Shown one piece after another: positions 24,501 through 34,612 of a stretch of DNA of 64,000 bases (positions are counted from its first letter, which is position 1; the number at the start of each line of letters is the position of its first letter). A model generated the notes under the pieces. That model searched no databases. It saw only the letters and a program-made list of their open reading frames with translations, and was not told where the DNA came from. The stretch lies in contig NC_056418.1 of the NCBI RefSeq assembly GCF_905147365.1, positions 5,207,262 through 5,271,261 on the forward strand, written 5' to 3'. The position numbers and the translations under genes are program-made. The stretch comes from Aricia agestis (Eukaryota > Arthropoda > Insecta > Lepidoptera > Lycaenidae).

Positions 24501-27500
24501 GTTGCAATAGCAATCCCACAATTTATTGCAAACATTTTGTGGGCAGATTTCATTTCAATCAGTAGTATAATATTAGAATGCACTAAATTTTGACTGACTT
24601 CTAGTGTATCCTAGTTAAACAGTAAACAGTATACTCGTAGATTACCATATTAAAAGTTTGTATTGGGGTTTTAGAGGAATTATTTCAATGTAGATCCTTC
24701 TTTTATCGAAACGGCCTGTAACTGCTGATTCAGCACCGAAACCCATGGTAATGCTTCTTTACCGAAAAGGTTGAAACATGTCTACATTAAGCCAGGGCAA
24801 GAAACCTAGCGCCCATATTAAGGCGGCCCATTAGGTATATTAAGTATTCTTTACGTTGGCTCAAGATGACCCAATACGCGATTGCAAACATGTAGAGACT
24901 AGAGCAGGGGTTCCCTAAGTGTGTCACAAAAGGCAAGAGAGGCGCCATGACTCGTGAGTCGATCCTCCATCATTATATAAAACCACAAATATTATAAAAT
25001 AAAATTATAATAATGTTTATTATGTAAAGCAGATAGATGATTAAATGTTTGTTAATTATCATTCACCTGTTTAACCTAACCATTTATGTATCTTTTTCTA
25101 ATAGCTAGGTAAAGTAGAGCGCCGTCACAAAATATTGCGACGGGTAACTGCGACGCAGGCTGGAAAAGATTGGGAATCCCTGGACTAGAGTATAAGGGGC
25201 ATATTAGTCTATGGTTGTCTTCTTCTAACGTCGATTGTGCTACAGATATCTTCGCAATTTTCATATCAACGAGAGTATTTACATGTGTTCAACATGAAGT
25301 GATCATTGCAGTGACAGATGTCCAACTGCGCCCGCTTCCGGCAGAGCACGATGCAAGCGCTGTACGAGTAGTGTGGGTACAGGCCTTGATTCTCCGAGTT
25401 GAAGCGGCAGGCGCGTTGTTCCGGTGTCGTCTCCACCACCAGAGGATCGTTCTCTATGTCTCGAACTGATACTTGACGGCTGGAAACCGTAACTTTAGGT
25501 AATCTAGATTCTAGAGCCATACATATTTTATCCTCGCGTAAAACACCTTTAGGTTAGTGAGGATTAGAAACATTGAGTACCTATACTGAGTACGATACAA
25601 GAGACTAGAGAATTACAGTATAAAAATACGCGGTAGCGTGTCAAGCCAAGTTCCAGCATATAATAGTTTACGTACAGATATGTATTTCCAAGACTCGCTT
25701 TTAATGTTGATGAATAAAGCGTCGTTATTCCTGGTATTTCATCTTCTCCGATTGTGTAAATCTGAAACATTTTACTTTTTTGTCAAAGCCGAAAATTCTA
25801 CTCCATCTGCAGATAAAAGAACAATATTCAGATACGTGGTAAAGTAGGGTAGAGAGTCATTGTTAGTTTATTACTTACCATTGATAAGAGCATAATTTGA
25901 AAACGGAGGATTCCTCTTTTTTGTGTAATGTTGCTTATCATTGGATAAGGCCTAGGATTTCTGAAAAATTAAACTTGGTTCATCTTTACCGATTTATGCG
26001 GTCTTTTTACCATTGAAGTACTTAAATATCACACCTATATTTTTTCTTACAAAAGTGAAACTTCGACTAGTACCTATATGCAGTTAATCAAGAGCCTTAC
26101 AAGATGAATACTTACTCAGTTTGAATGGAATTTATGATATAACAAGTTCCGAGATCAGTTTTTATTGGCTGGAAATAGTCGCAGCATTCAAATACGATGT
26201 TGTTATAAGAGCAATTTCTGATCAGCTTTGGGCATGGACTTCGGACCAGTTCTGTGTAGTAGGAGTAATTGGAGAGGGGACAGAGATGATCGGGGTTCTT
26301 GGAGAGGTAGCACACGTCTATAAGGCTGTATGCCACTCCACGGAAGTAAGCGATATCCTTTAAAACGTCTTCAAGGTCTAGAAGGTGTTTCGGCGTCCAG
26401 ATTCTGCAAAATTAAGAGTATCTTTTTTATAAAATAAAAGGGCAAACGAGCAAACAAGTCACCTTATGGAAAGCATTAACTACCGTCGTCGGTCGTCCAT
26501 GGACACTCGCAACATTAGAAAAGCTGCAGTTGCGTTGCCGGCCTTTAATAATGTCACTACTCATTATAGTCATGGGGTCATAAAACCTATGAAGTAGATA
26601 TATTTTATGGGTAATAAAACTATTTTCAGACCGCATATATCTAAACTTTTTTTTTATGTACAAATAATATAAGTCCTGGTATGGCTTACTAGGAACCCAC
26701 AACCTTAAAAGGAAGTCATAGGTTAATCTGAGTGATGTCTGTCTGTCTGTCTTCTACTCTTCCCAAAAGTCTCGGGAAAGGACAAGGGATCCCGGATAAA
26801 ATGTGCAGTTCCCACGTAATAAACGAATTTTGGCGTACCGGAGTTGCGGGCGTCATCTAGTAAGTATGGAATTTTTTTTTTTGTATAATAATAATAATTT
26901 ATTTGCAAAGAATCTCTCGGCTGGGCATCTGAAGTTCAATGGGGATTGTCCATTTTTTTTTAATTTTGCTCATTACAAAAACATTTCGAGGAATAAGGTC
27001 AGTGATCGTTTTTCTGTATATAAACGAAAAAATACCCATTAGTTACTTATATTTTTGAACAAATATGTTTAACCTTTGTTTGACCTTCAATGGCGTTAAA
27101 TTAGCAATAAATTCGACCAACATTACGTTTCGAACTTTTGGTAAGCTTCTCGTATCAGCTTTCACATAATGAGAACTTGCATTTGACGAACCAGCCATTA
27201 TAAATAAGATTAAAAGGAAAAACATACTGTAGAGGTCAATTATTGGCCGCCGATCATCACGTCAGAGCGAAACTTAAAAAAATTGTTGAGAAAAAACTAG
27301 CCAATGAATTTCAAAATTATTTAAAATATATTCTTAAAATACCCTATTTTAACGAAAAAAAATATAAAAAGTACATGTGATTTTTTTGGACAATGCCCAT
27401 TTCTCTGATCTATTATAATATCAACTCACTACCTAACCAATCTTATAATTCTACTTACGTATCTGAAACGTTGTATATCTGGTCATCGTTGGCCATCTCG

Positions 27501-28099
27501 CAGACAGCCACAGCGGGCATCTTGGTGCTCCAGTCGGTGTATGTGGTCTCCACGCCGAAGCTAATGGGATTGTTGACGAAGGCGTTCCAAGCTGCTATGA
27601 TGAGCAGAGCCGAGCCGTACCACGATAGGATTACGAGAACTACCCAGAACCATCTAGAATTTGATATACTTAGGTATATTGTTTAATTATACACTGTTCG
27701 ATTATGACCGTAGAAGAGTTGGTTCTGAATAGTAAAATTGATATCAATAGTTATGATAGGCTCTTTTTTGCGTTTTCAGACCTTAGTTTGACAAATTTTA
27801 GTCACAAACTTCGATAAAAGTACCTACAGTTTTTTAAAATGTAATAATTCTGTACTTAATTAGTAATTACTGTAAAATATATTCAAAGAAAATTCTAAAA
27901 TATGTAGGTACCTACTTAAGTATAGGAAGATATAGGTAGTTAAGCGTTTCATTAATGCAACATAGCAGAGGAGGGGTAGTTTAGTTATAAGTACTTACCT
28001 TTCTATCCAATGTTTAGAATCGTCCGCTATAAATCGTATGCCAGCAAAGGAGCAGTTCTGGCAATACTCTTTTATTTGGGCTTTGCACGAAGCAGACAT
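21516..28099 (-). CDS. Pickpocket-type DEG/ENaC sodium channel (ppk-A)
   Basis: DEG/ENaC subunits form trimeric amiloride-sensitive cation channels with two membrane helices and a large Cys-rich ectodomain; insect pickpockets serve chemo-, mechano- and osmosensation. Nine minus-strand exons: 28099-27999, 27653-27459, 26403-26116, 25960-25879, 25761-25676, 25479-25283, 22580-22415, 22179-22076, 21667-21516. Phases agree; 456 residues. TM1 is VVLVILSWYGSALLIIAAW. The ectodomain has FECCDYFQPI and GTCYIINS, then HYSYSACIVLC, CHCNDHF and CDCLPSCEETD. The pre-TM2 block reads LPTERFKRN and VVRSRLDLV, and TM2 carries the GAS selectivity filter (LFVGASLLSFVEL). The N-terminal gating motif is AG rather than HG. 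The short exons 4 and 5 were placed by alignment with ppk-C. A dispersed repeat, a SINE and a nested palindrome/MITE sit in its introns. Confidence 0.94.
21695..21925 (+). repeat. Dispersed repeat F2, ppk-A intron 8
   Basis: Opposite orientation to 7699-7912: TGCGAAAGTATGTCTG, then TTTGCTGAAATTTAGTATGG and TCGGAAAAATGTACGATTC, ending ACGCAACGGAGTTGCAGGCG. Its start is 28 bp upstream (on the minus strand) of the final ppk-A exon. Confidence 0.7.
22763..23050 (+). repeat. SINE-like repeat F1
   Basis: Order of blocks: GAGAGCCATGCTTCGGCACG, GGCCGGCTCGACCGGAGAAA, CGTGAAACAGCGCTTGCGCTG, a CCCTTCC/CCCCTATT pyrimidine-rich variable zone, then GGCAACGCACCTGCAGCTC, CGAGTGTCCATGGGCGACGG and ACTCGTTTGCTCGTTTGCCC. 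Other copies: 26422-26548, 30868-31198, 43225-43584, 57880-58107. Confidence 0.8.
23642..24302. mobile_element. Large palindromic (foldback) element interrupted by a TTAA MITE, ppk-A intron 6
   Basis: The left arm 23642-23726 and the right arm (23741-23772 plus 24250-24302) are each 85 bp and complementary with one mismatch, around a 14-base loop. The right arm is split at TTAA by a 473-bp MITE. The intact left arm shows the sequence of the empty site. Confidence 0.9.
23773..24245. mobile_element. TTAA-type MITE (piggyBac-like), copy 1
   Basis: Starts GAGGATTCCACACCGCC and ends GCTGTGGTATCCTC, flanked by TTAA at 23769-23772 and 24246-24249. No coding capacity. It is closely related to 47150-47644 (inverted) and 61917-62379. 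TTAA target duplication is the signature of the piggyBac superfamily. Confidence 0.85.
26422..26548 (-). repeat. Truncated SINE-like repeat F1 next to ppk-A exon 3
   Basis: Contains GGCAAACGAGCAAACAAGTC, a CCATGGACACTCGCAAC block and GTTGCGTTGCCGGCC, then stops. It lacks the GAGCCATGC half. It ends about 20-30 bp upstream of the acceptor of ppk-A exon 3. Confidence 0.75.
27043..27225 (-). CDS. Possible 60-residue secreted peptide ORF
   Basis: Not a recognised family. The frame starts with a hydrophobic stretch (MFFLLILFIMAGSSNA), plausible as a signal peptide with cleavage after SNA. About 44 mostly basic residues follow (HYVKADTRSLPKVRNV) and it ends KYK. It lies in the same orientation inside ppk-A intron 2. 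There is no paralogue in the window and no clear promoter. It may be a chance frame; position and signal-like start are the only support. Confidence 0.3.
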   Translation of the reverse strand: MFFLLILFIMAGSSNASSHYVKADTRSLPKVRNVMLVEFIANLTPLKVKQRLNIFVQKYK

Positions 28100-28698
28100 T
28101 TTGTAACTATATTGCAGGACAGAATATGCTTTCAATAGTTATGAAAAGTGAGGTAATGAAAATTATTTCTGTGGTGTTACTGGAGCATCTGCTTTATATT
28201 ATATAAATTGTAAATTAACTAATTAATACAATGATTAGATGCAAGGACGTTTTGGCGCGTCGATCGTAGAATTAGAACGTATTTAGATATCGTTGGCGTC
28301 GATTATAATATTATCGTCATAATATTATAGTGTCACGGTGTAGGGCTGCTGAGGATTCCTCTTCCGTTTACTCATAATGCCGAGTTCCGCAATATTTGGT
28401 TCCTCAACCGTTACGCATCCTTATAAATGAATAAAAAATCGATTTCCGCTATCGCTTCCTCAAAATGTAAGAGGATTTAAATGAGGAATTTCACTGAGCA
28501 TGTGCGTCGCGTATGGACCAATCATGGCAACGCACGTACGCCAGAGCGCGACCTCCCCTCTCGCCACCCGCGCGCCGCTGTTCCTTGCTTGAATTTTATT
28601 GACATAGCAAGCGTTGTTTTGTTCACGCGCGCACGCAGCTACGCACGCAGTGCGAATAATTGAATCTAATAATTTGATTTCTTTTATCGAAAGTCGAA

Positions 28699-30600
28699 AT
28701 GAGACCGAAGTGCAGTGCTATATGGACGTACTTTAATGAAGTAGACGATCAGACTGTGCGTTGTAACTTGTGCAAACAAGTTTATTCAAGAAAAGGGCGC
28801 GGGACTTCTGGGCTACGAAGTCATCTCAAGTCACGTCATAAAACGGAATATACGGAGTATGAAAAATGCGAAATGGAAAAGAAACGTAAGTGCACAGAAG
28901 AAACTTCTCTTCAGTTGGTCAAGAGGCAAGTTACTTTACAAGAGTCTTTATTGGGTTTCTCATTTGATCAGTGCTGGGATTCATCACACGAAAAAAATCG
29001 TGAGCTAGATAAATTAATCTGCGAAATGATCGCGTTGCAAGATTTGCCTTTCAATTTTATAGAAGGTATTAGCTTTAGACGTTTTGTCCATGCCGCACAG
29101 CCTGAATATGATTTAAAAAATCGTCAGTATTATACTTCGTATTTGTGTAATTACGTTTATCCTAAACTTTGTGAAAAGATTAAAAACTTGATAAAAGATT
29201 TGCAATACGTGTCTTTCACTACTGACATATGGACAGAGCCTGGAGTTGGTGTTTCTCTGCTTAGTTTTACAGTCCATGGCATTAATGATGATTTCAAAAG
29301 AGTGTCTTTAGTTCTTAAATGTGTTATACTCGAAGAACGACACACGGACGATCTGGTAGATCAAATGCTCGACGAAATACGAGAGGAATGGGACATTCCT
29401 CGGGAAAAGCTACATGCAATGGTCCGTGATGGTAGATCTAATATGAGACGAGCTGCCCGTATCTCACAAATCGACAATATAGATTGCACCTTACATCAAT
29501 TACAACTGTGTATACGTTCAACTTTGGCGGGTAATGAACATTTCTCAACGCTGTTGGCTAAATGTAAACAGATTGCGACGTACTTTAATAATTCTATAAC
29601 TGGACAAAAAAAATTGAGCGACATTCAAGAGCGCCTGGGTTTACCCCAGCTGTCAGTTATACAAGAATGTGCTACTCAGTGGAACAGCATGTTTTATATG
29701 ATTGAGCGACTTGTTAAGATAAAGGATGCTATCATACTATATACATCGCAACACCCAAATTTGCCGCAACTTGTACCAAGTGATTGGTTGAAACTTGAAA
29801 ATTGTACAAAGATTCTGAAACCTTTTGAAGAGGTAACTAAATCTTTGAGCAGCACTGAGGCATGTATATCTTCTGTTATACCTCTGATTTATGTCTTAAC
29901 ATTTACAATGCAAAATTTTTTGAGAGGAGATAACATCGGTAATGACCAAGATTGCAAAAATGTCATCCAAAAACTGATAAAAGAGATTAACAATCGCCTT
30001 GGTGAGCTTCATAATAATAATCTCTACGCCATCTCTACTTATTTGGATCCAAAATACAAAACGAAATTTTTTAATGAAATAACTAAAGAACGCATTGAAT
30101 TAGCACTATTAACATCAACCAGCGAACGTCCAATAGATGATGTCGTCATGGAAGTCCACAATCAACCATCCACTAGTTCTGGAGCTATAGTAGACACAGC
30201 CTGTGCTGCAGCCGCCGCTTCCACGGGAAGGATTGTAGATTCAATGTTAGCCGAAATGCTAGCCTCTGAACCAAATAGTGACAATGAAATTAAAAGTTTA
30301 CCAACAGAAGATAGATGCGTGGTACTAAAGCTACTATTAAATAACTACATTAAAGAAAAACGAATTAACATGCATGAAGACAGTCTTCTATGGTGGAAAA
30401 ATAATCCGAAATATTCGGAGTTGTACGGAGCTGTACGGCAATACCTATCTTCACCTGCATCAAGTGTCCCCAGCGAACGAATTTTTAGCAATGCTGGATT
30501 GGCATATTATGATGAGCTAAGAAACCGGTTGTCAGGGGAAACAGCGTCCAAATTAATTTTTATAAAAAATAACCTCCCTATAGTTAATTTTGATTATTAG
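28699..30600 (+). CDS. hAT transposase with BED zinc finger
   Basis: A 633-residue uninterrupted, intronless frame. The N-terminal BED finger has C22, C25, H42 and H47 (YFNEVDDQTVRCNLC). Acidic residues expected of the RNase H-like core are D176 (FTTDIWT), D244 (VRDGRSNM) and E593 (SSVPSERIFSNAG); the CTLHQLQL and ATQWNSMFYM motifs are also typical. The C-terminal dimerisation block (YLSSPASSVPSE, then NRLSGETASKLIFIKNN) is complete. Such proteins excise and reinsert hAT elements; related domesticated ZBED proteins exist, but terminal repeats here argue for a transposon. Upstream sequence has GC-rich CACGCGCGCACGC. Intactness suggests recent arrival. Confidence 0.92.
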   Translation: MRPKCSAIWTYFNEVDDQTVRCNLCKQVYSRKGRGTSGLRSHLKSRHKTEYTEYEKCEMEKKRKCTEETSLQLVKRQVTLQESLLGFSFDQCWDSSHEKNRELDKLICEMIALQDLPFNFIEGISFRRFVHAAQPEYDLKNRQYYTSYLCNYVYPKLCEKIKNLIKDLQYVSFTTDIWTEPGVGVSLLSFTVHGINDDFKRVSLVLKCVILEERHTDDLVDQMLDEIREEWDIPREKLHAMVRDGRSNMRRAARISQIDNIDCTLHQLQLCIRSTLAGNEHFSTLLAKCKQIATYFNNSITGQKKLSDIQERLGLPQLSVIQECATQWNSMFYMIERLVKIKDAIILYTSQHPNLPQLVPSDWLKLENCTKILKPFEEVTKSLSSTEACISSVIPLIYVLTFTMQNFLRGDNIGNDQDCKNVIQKLIKEINNRLGELHNNNLYAISTYLDPKYKTKFFNEITKERIELALLTSTSERPIDDVVMEVHNQPSTSSGAIVDTACAAAAASTGRIVDSMLAEMLASEPNSDNEIKSLPTEDRCVVLKLLLNNYIKEKRINMHEDSLLWWKNNPKYSELYGAVRQYLSSPASSVPSERIFSNAGLAYYDELRNRLSGETASKLIFIKNNLPIVNFDY

Positions 30601-30867
30601 TATTCAATACTTTTATTTAAATTAATATTAATAAAGAAACAAAGACTGCATTCTTATTTTCATTTCAATTCCTAAATAAAAATGTATCATTCACTAATTT
30701 TTTTTTGTGTGCGTGTGTTGTGTATGTTACTGAACTCCTCCTTAACTGCTGGACCGATTTTGATGATTCTTTACTGTGTGTTTTGAGAATGGTTTAGATT
30801 CATAGTGTGGTCCACTGGAAACTGCCCTTTTAACACAAAATAGATAATAGTACAAGTTTTTTTTTAA

Positions 30868-31198
30868 AATGAAATAAGGGGGCAAACGAGCAAACGGGTC
30901 ACCTGATGGAAAGCAACCTACGTCGCCCATGGACACTCGCAGCATCAGAAGAGCTGCAAGTGCGTTGCCGGCCTTTTAAGAGGGAATAGGGTAATAGGGG
31001 AGGGTAGGGAAGGGAAGGGAAGGGAATAGTTGAGGGTAAGGAAGGGAATAGGGTAGGGGTTAGGGGATTGGGCCTCCAGTAAACTCACTCACTCGGTGAA
31101 ACACAGCGCAAGCGCTGTTTCACGTCGGTTTTCTGTGAGAACGTGGTATTTATCCGGTCGAGCCGGCCCATTCGTGCCGAAGCATGGTTCTCCCACGT
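30868..31198 (-). repeat. SINE-like repeat F1 inside the hAT element
   Basis: Minus-strand copy running from GGGCAAACGAGCAAACGGG to GAAGCATGGTTCTCCCACG, with a long AGGGAAGGGAAGGGAATAG purine stretch in the middle. It lies 3' of the transposase frame, so it does not break it. Confidence 0.8.
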
Positions 31199-31916
31199 AT
31201 AAAGTACTTTTAAATAATTTTTGTATAATGTATGAACCTAGTTATGTACAAACAGGACAAAGGCACAGTATAGCAATATGTCATATTGCTATACTGTGAC
31301 AAAGGTTTTTGAGTACCAACCCAAAGGTTTTTGGGTTGGTACTAGTATTTATAATTTAATATCATCATCTTCCTCATCCACTTCCTCTTCAACTTCCTCA
31401 TCATGCGAATGAGGAAAACCTCGTCCTCAGAAAATATCCTCTTCCTCATCCGCATACCGCGTCCTCTAAATTTGCGCGTGACAATTCCTCTTCCTCATAA
31501 TCACTTCCTCAACGACCCTAGTGTGCGGCGTGGATGCGAAGCAACAAACAACTATTGTTTTTGTTGTTGGTTTCCATTTCGGCCATTTTGGCCACACATA
31601 AAATAGGTATAATGTATATACATTGACAGGATGTGAATAGGAAGCATGAATGCGTACATTCTATTTGTGACCATGTGCCAAAACAGACGTCTTTTCTATA
31701 GTAAGTATAGCTATAATAGAGTAATAAGTCTCGTTTAAAATTATATTCATTATAGCCTTGCACATTATAAATTATCATTAAACTAATTGTATTGGGTAAT
31801 GTCATGTTGGTAATGAGTACAGTATGCAAGGCTAAAGGATGTTAGAATGCGTTGTAAATTTTTAACCTTGATTTTAAGTTGATATAAATAAAATAAAGTT
31901 TTGACAATTGTTTAAC

Positions 31917-32185
31917 GACCTCTGTGGCTCAGTTGGTGGGCTGTTGGTAGCTCAAACGGTGGGTCGCGGGTTCGAATCCCGTCGACGGAACAAAAAGTTT
32001 TCAAAGGTCATGGATGTGTATTAAATATGTGTTTATTATAATAAAAATCTTAAATATATGTATAGTGTAAAATTATTAAATATATTTCCGTTGTCTGGTA
32101 CCCGTAACACAAGTCCTTCAGGTACTTGGCACGGGGCCAGACTGACGTGGTGTGAAGCGTCTATAGATATTATTATTATTATTAA
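31917..32185 (+). repeat. tRNA-derived SINE
   Basis: The head has RNA polymerase III-like boxes TGGCTCAGTTGG and GGTTCGAATCC, followed by a body (CATGGATGTGTATTAAATATG, CCGTTGTCTGGTACCC) and a tail of ATT repeats. The acceptor arms do not pair, so it is not a working tRNA. Confidence 0.7.
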
Positions 32186-32962
32186 CATCTGTACCTATTA
32201 TTTCTTTCCGCACACAAACTACCTCAATCTACTACTTGCCTAACAACAGTATTTGTAGGTGAAATATTATTTTCTTATGTAAACACGATATAACCTTAAA
32301 ATTACTATATTACTTACTTATAAATAATATATTTACAAAAGTTTTACATAATATAAGTATAGATAAGCAACATAACATTTATGGTAACTTTGATTTCATA
32401 GAACATTTGGCACTAGGATTAACCTTGCTAAGAATGTAGAGCCTGTTAGAAATTTTCTAGTTTGAGTCCAATGATTTAAGAGCTTCCGACACGATCAAGC
32501 GATTAACAGGCACGTAGTTTTTTTAGTTAGCATTTTAACCCTCTTCTTTTCCTGTCAACACAAGTTGCTTGACCATCTCGGAGTTTTCATACCCTTAATA
32601 AAACAATACAATAACATCATTAACACCAGCTTCAAATGACTGCTGCTTTTGACTGAATGATTACACGGATAATACATGGAATTTAATTACTTTACACTTA
32701 CAGTTTATCAGAGAAATTTATTTATACGCAGATTGCGGTCCGTCGTAATTTTTTCAGGTTATGTCTAGCTTGCCGAGTGCCGACTGACTTGACTGGGGAG
32801 ACAGTGCCCTTGGCCGAGCACGTCCATATAAAACATGTCGAGTGATGGGCCGAGGACACTGTTTTTGTATTCTGCTCGGTAGGTATAATGGCTCTCAGTT
32901 GACGTAACCCGACCAATAACGTAGACACGCCATCTGCATATATTACTATAAACAATTTGTCT

Positions 32963-33443
32963 GATAGTACCATCGATGAAATTTATTCCTAGGCAGTTGA
33001 CGGACCTACGTCATGTGGCCGAATTTTGTCAATTCAATGTAAGTCGTGATCATAAAGTAAATATACCTAGCGGAATAGAGCAACAATCTCGAGCTGTCAA
33101 ACGAAACCGAAATTGGTTTCATCGTGTGTAAAAATATGTGTACGTATACACTTACACAAGTATGATTGAACATGATTTCTATGAGATAGATTGTCAACGT
33201 GCGGCACGTGCCGACTGGACGTCAAAAAAAGAGCTGCTGTCATGTATCACACGTCTCTTTTTACCACGCAGTGTTACTGATAGTGACATCTCTCTTGCTC
33301 AGGCCTTTGTTTCTCTATTCCGCTAGGAATATTAACTTTATGGTCGTGATCTGTAGGGACTGTAGGCTGGGTTTGACGTAATCCGACCTAATTAGGTACG
33401 TAGACACACCATCTGCCCATGGATCAATTTTTTCGATGGTACA
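32963..33443. mobile_element. MITE family C copy, interrupted by a nested element
   Basis: Bounded by GATAGTACCATCGATGAAAT and TTTTTTCGATGGTACATA. The flanking halves match 8741-8902. It contains the 292-bp element at 33051-33342. Confidence 0.75.
33051..33342. mobile_element. 292-bp MITE with CATAAAGT ends, hAT-type 8-bp target duplication
   Basis: Starts CATAAAGTAAATATACCTAG and ends CTAGGAATATTAACTTTATG. GTCGTGAT repeats exactly at 33043-33050 and 33343-33350. Inner ends GCGGAATAGAG and CTCTATTCCGC extend the inverted repeat. A 38-bp relative with the same ends lies at 60937-60974. Confidence 0.88.
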
Positions 33444-33531
33444 TAGGCGTTTGCCGCTGTATCAGCCGACCCTCAAAAATCTCCAAATTGGAGCAAAACA
33501 TACGGGCCTCCCTATCTACACGACTGCTTCT

Positions 33532-34612
33532 CTACAAATACTGCAGCAGTTCAGGGTTATGTAGGAACTGAGCTTCGAAGTCCGGCGAGTAAGGGTTGTA
33601 CTGGGGACCATGGTTGAGCTTCTGTCGCGCCAGGAAACCGGCATGAGTCAGTATCTTGTAGATCTCGTGACGGGGCACCTTGTCCGCTTCACGGTCGTAT
33701 ACCTGGAAAAAGGGAATATGAATTTAGCTACATGATAATATTATTTAAAATCTTTAAATGAGTTCACTAAATATATTTTAAAGTAATCGTATGTAAATTA
33801 TACCATTCTGTTAATGGACATTTCTTTATGGGAATTACATGCAATGTTGCCTATTTACATTCCTGTAGTATACTCTACGTCTATCTGTGCAAAGTTTAAG
33901 TAAATGGACTCAGTAGATTCTTACATTAGTATATTATTTTTAAAGTAATGGGGATTAATGAACTTTTTTAGTTCATAAATCCCCATTACAAGCAAAAATT
34001 GTCGTTAACGGGGATTAGTGAACAAAAAGTTCACTAATCCCCGTTGTTGGGGATTGTCAACGGGGAAAAGTGGAATAAGCCTACTTTTGGAACCAACTCA
34101 TAAAATTGGAAGATTCCAATTTTATGAATTGATAGTGTTGAGAGTCTACGATACACTACAGCCACGAATATACATTATATTGTATATCTCAAAGAACACT
34201 TAACAATATGGCGGAGAATTAAGTCCGATTTTGATCTTACGACACAATAACCTGTTCAACTTTGAAGATAATAGAGGTTTTGAAAAAAAAGGATTTCTAC
34301 CACTAATTTCGCTTTTCTCTTCTGTAAATACTCCTCAAGCAATCATACTCGTATTCTGACTGACGATCATCTGTAGCACTATATTATCTAGCCAACAAAG
34401 TTAATACTCACAAGGTTTTCACCATGATGCAGTAGACTCGTCAGCGAGATGATCGCGTGGACTCGCGGGTTGAAGATGGCCGGTTTCCGCAGGTGAGGGG
34501 GCAACTGCTCCTCCTCGTGTCGCACCGCCACTACCGCGGGGTGCGGGGGCCCCGACGGATACGCCACTGACGCGTGTATAACCGCTAGTAAGAGTAATAA
34601 ACTTGTCTTCAT
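33532..34612 (-). CDS. Small secreted protein of unknown function (two coding exons)
   Basis: Exons 34612-34412 and 33702-33532 join in phase 0, giving 123 residues. The start MKTSLLLLLAVIHASVAYP is a clear signal peptide, so the product is probably exported. The mature part is Pro-rich at first (SGPPHPAVVAV, then LPPHLRKPAIFNPR), followed by VYDREADKVPRHEIYKILTH and a tail ending NPELLQYL. There are no cysteines in the mature chain and no obvious dibasic-amidation site. An AG acceptor (TTTCAG) 13 bp upstream of the ATG implies a separate 5' UTR exon. The intron (33703-34411) contains a pair of striking stem-loops. I do not recognise the family. Confidence 0.75.
33946..34045. repeat. Two adjacent near-identical stem-loops in an intron
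   Basis: Hairpin 1 (33946-33988): TAATGGGGATTAATGAAC pairs with GTTCATAAATCCCCATTA. Hairpin 2 (34007-34045): AACGGGGATTAGTGAAC pairs perfectly with its complement around AAAAA. Both share the GGGGATTARTGAAC core. A further GGGGATTGTCAACGGGG follows. Confidence 0.8.

Larger units (their letters stand above)
28341..31520 (+). mobile_element. hAT-superfamily DNA transposon with intact transposase
   Basis: Imperfect inverted ends TAGGGCTGCTGAGGA at 28341 and (complement) TAGGGTCGTTGAGGA ending at 31520. Both subterminal regions contain many TTCCTC or GAGGA motifs, likely transposase-binding sites. It holds one long transposase ORF and, downstream of it, inserted repeats including SINE-like F1. 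No convincing 8-bp target duplication was found at these borders, so the exact ends are tentative. Confidence 0.75.
31521..33531. other. Intergenic between hAT element and secreted-protein gene
   Basis: No exon recognised. It holds a tRNA-derived SINE (31917-32185), a nested MITE pair (32963-33443) and AT-rich DNA. Confidence 0.65.

Noticed and set aside
28333..31528. 8-bp target duplication for the hAT element
   Set aside because: The flanks TCACGGTG and GTGTGCGG do not match; no shift of the ends produced a convincing pair.
31917..31992. tRNA-like sequence with A and B boxes
   Set aside because: Acceptor-stem halves do not pair and it continues into a repeat body with an ATT tail, so it is a SINE head rather than a tRNA gene.
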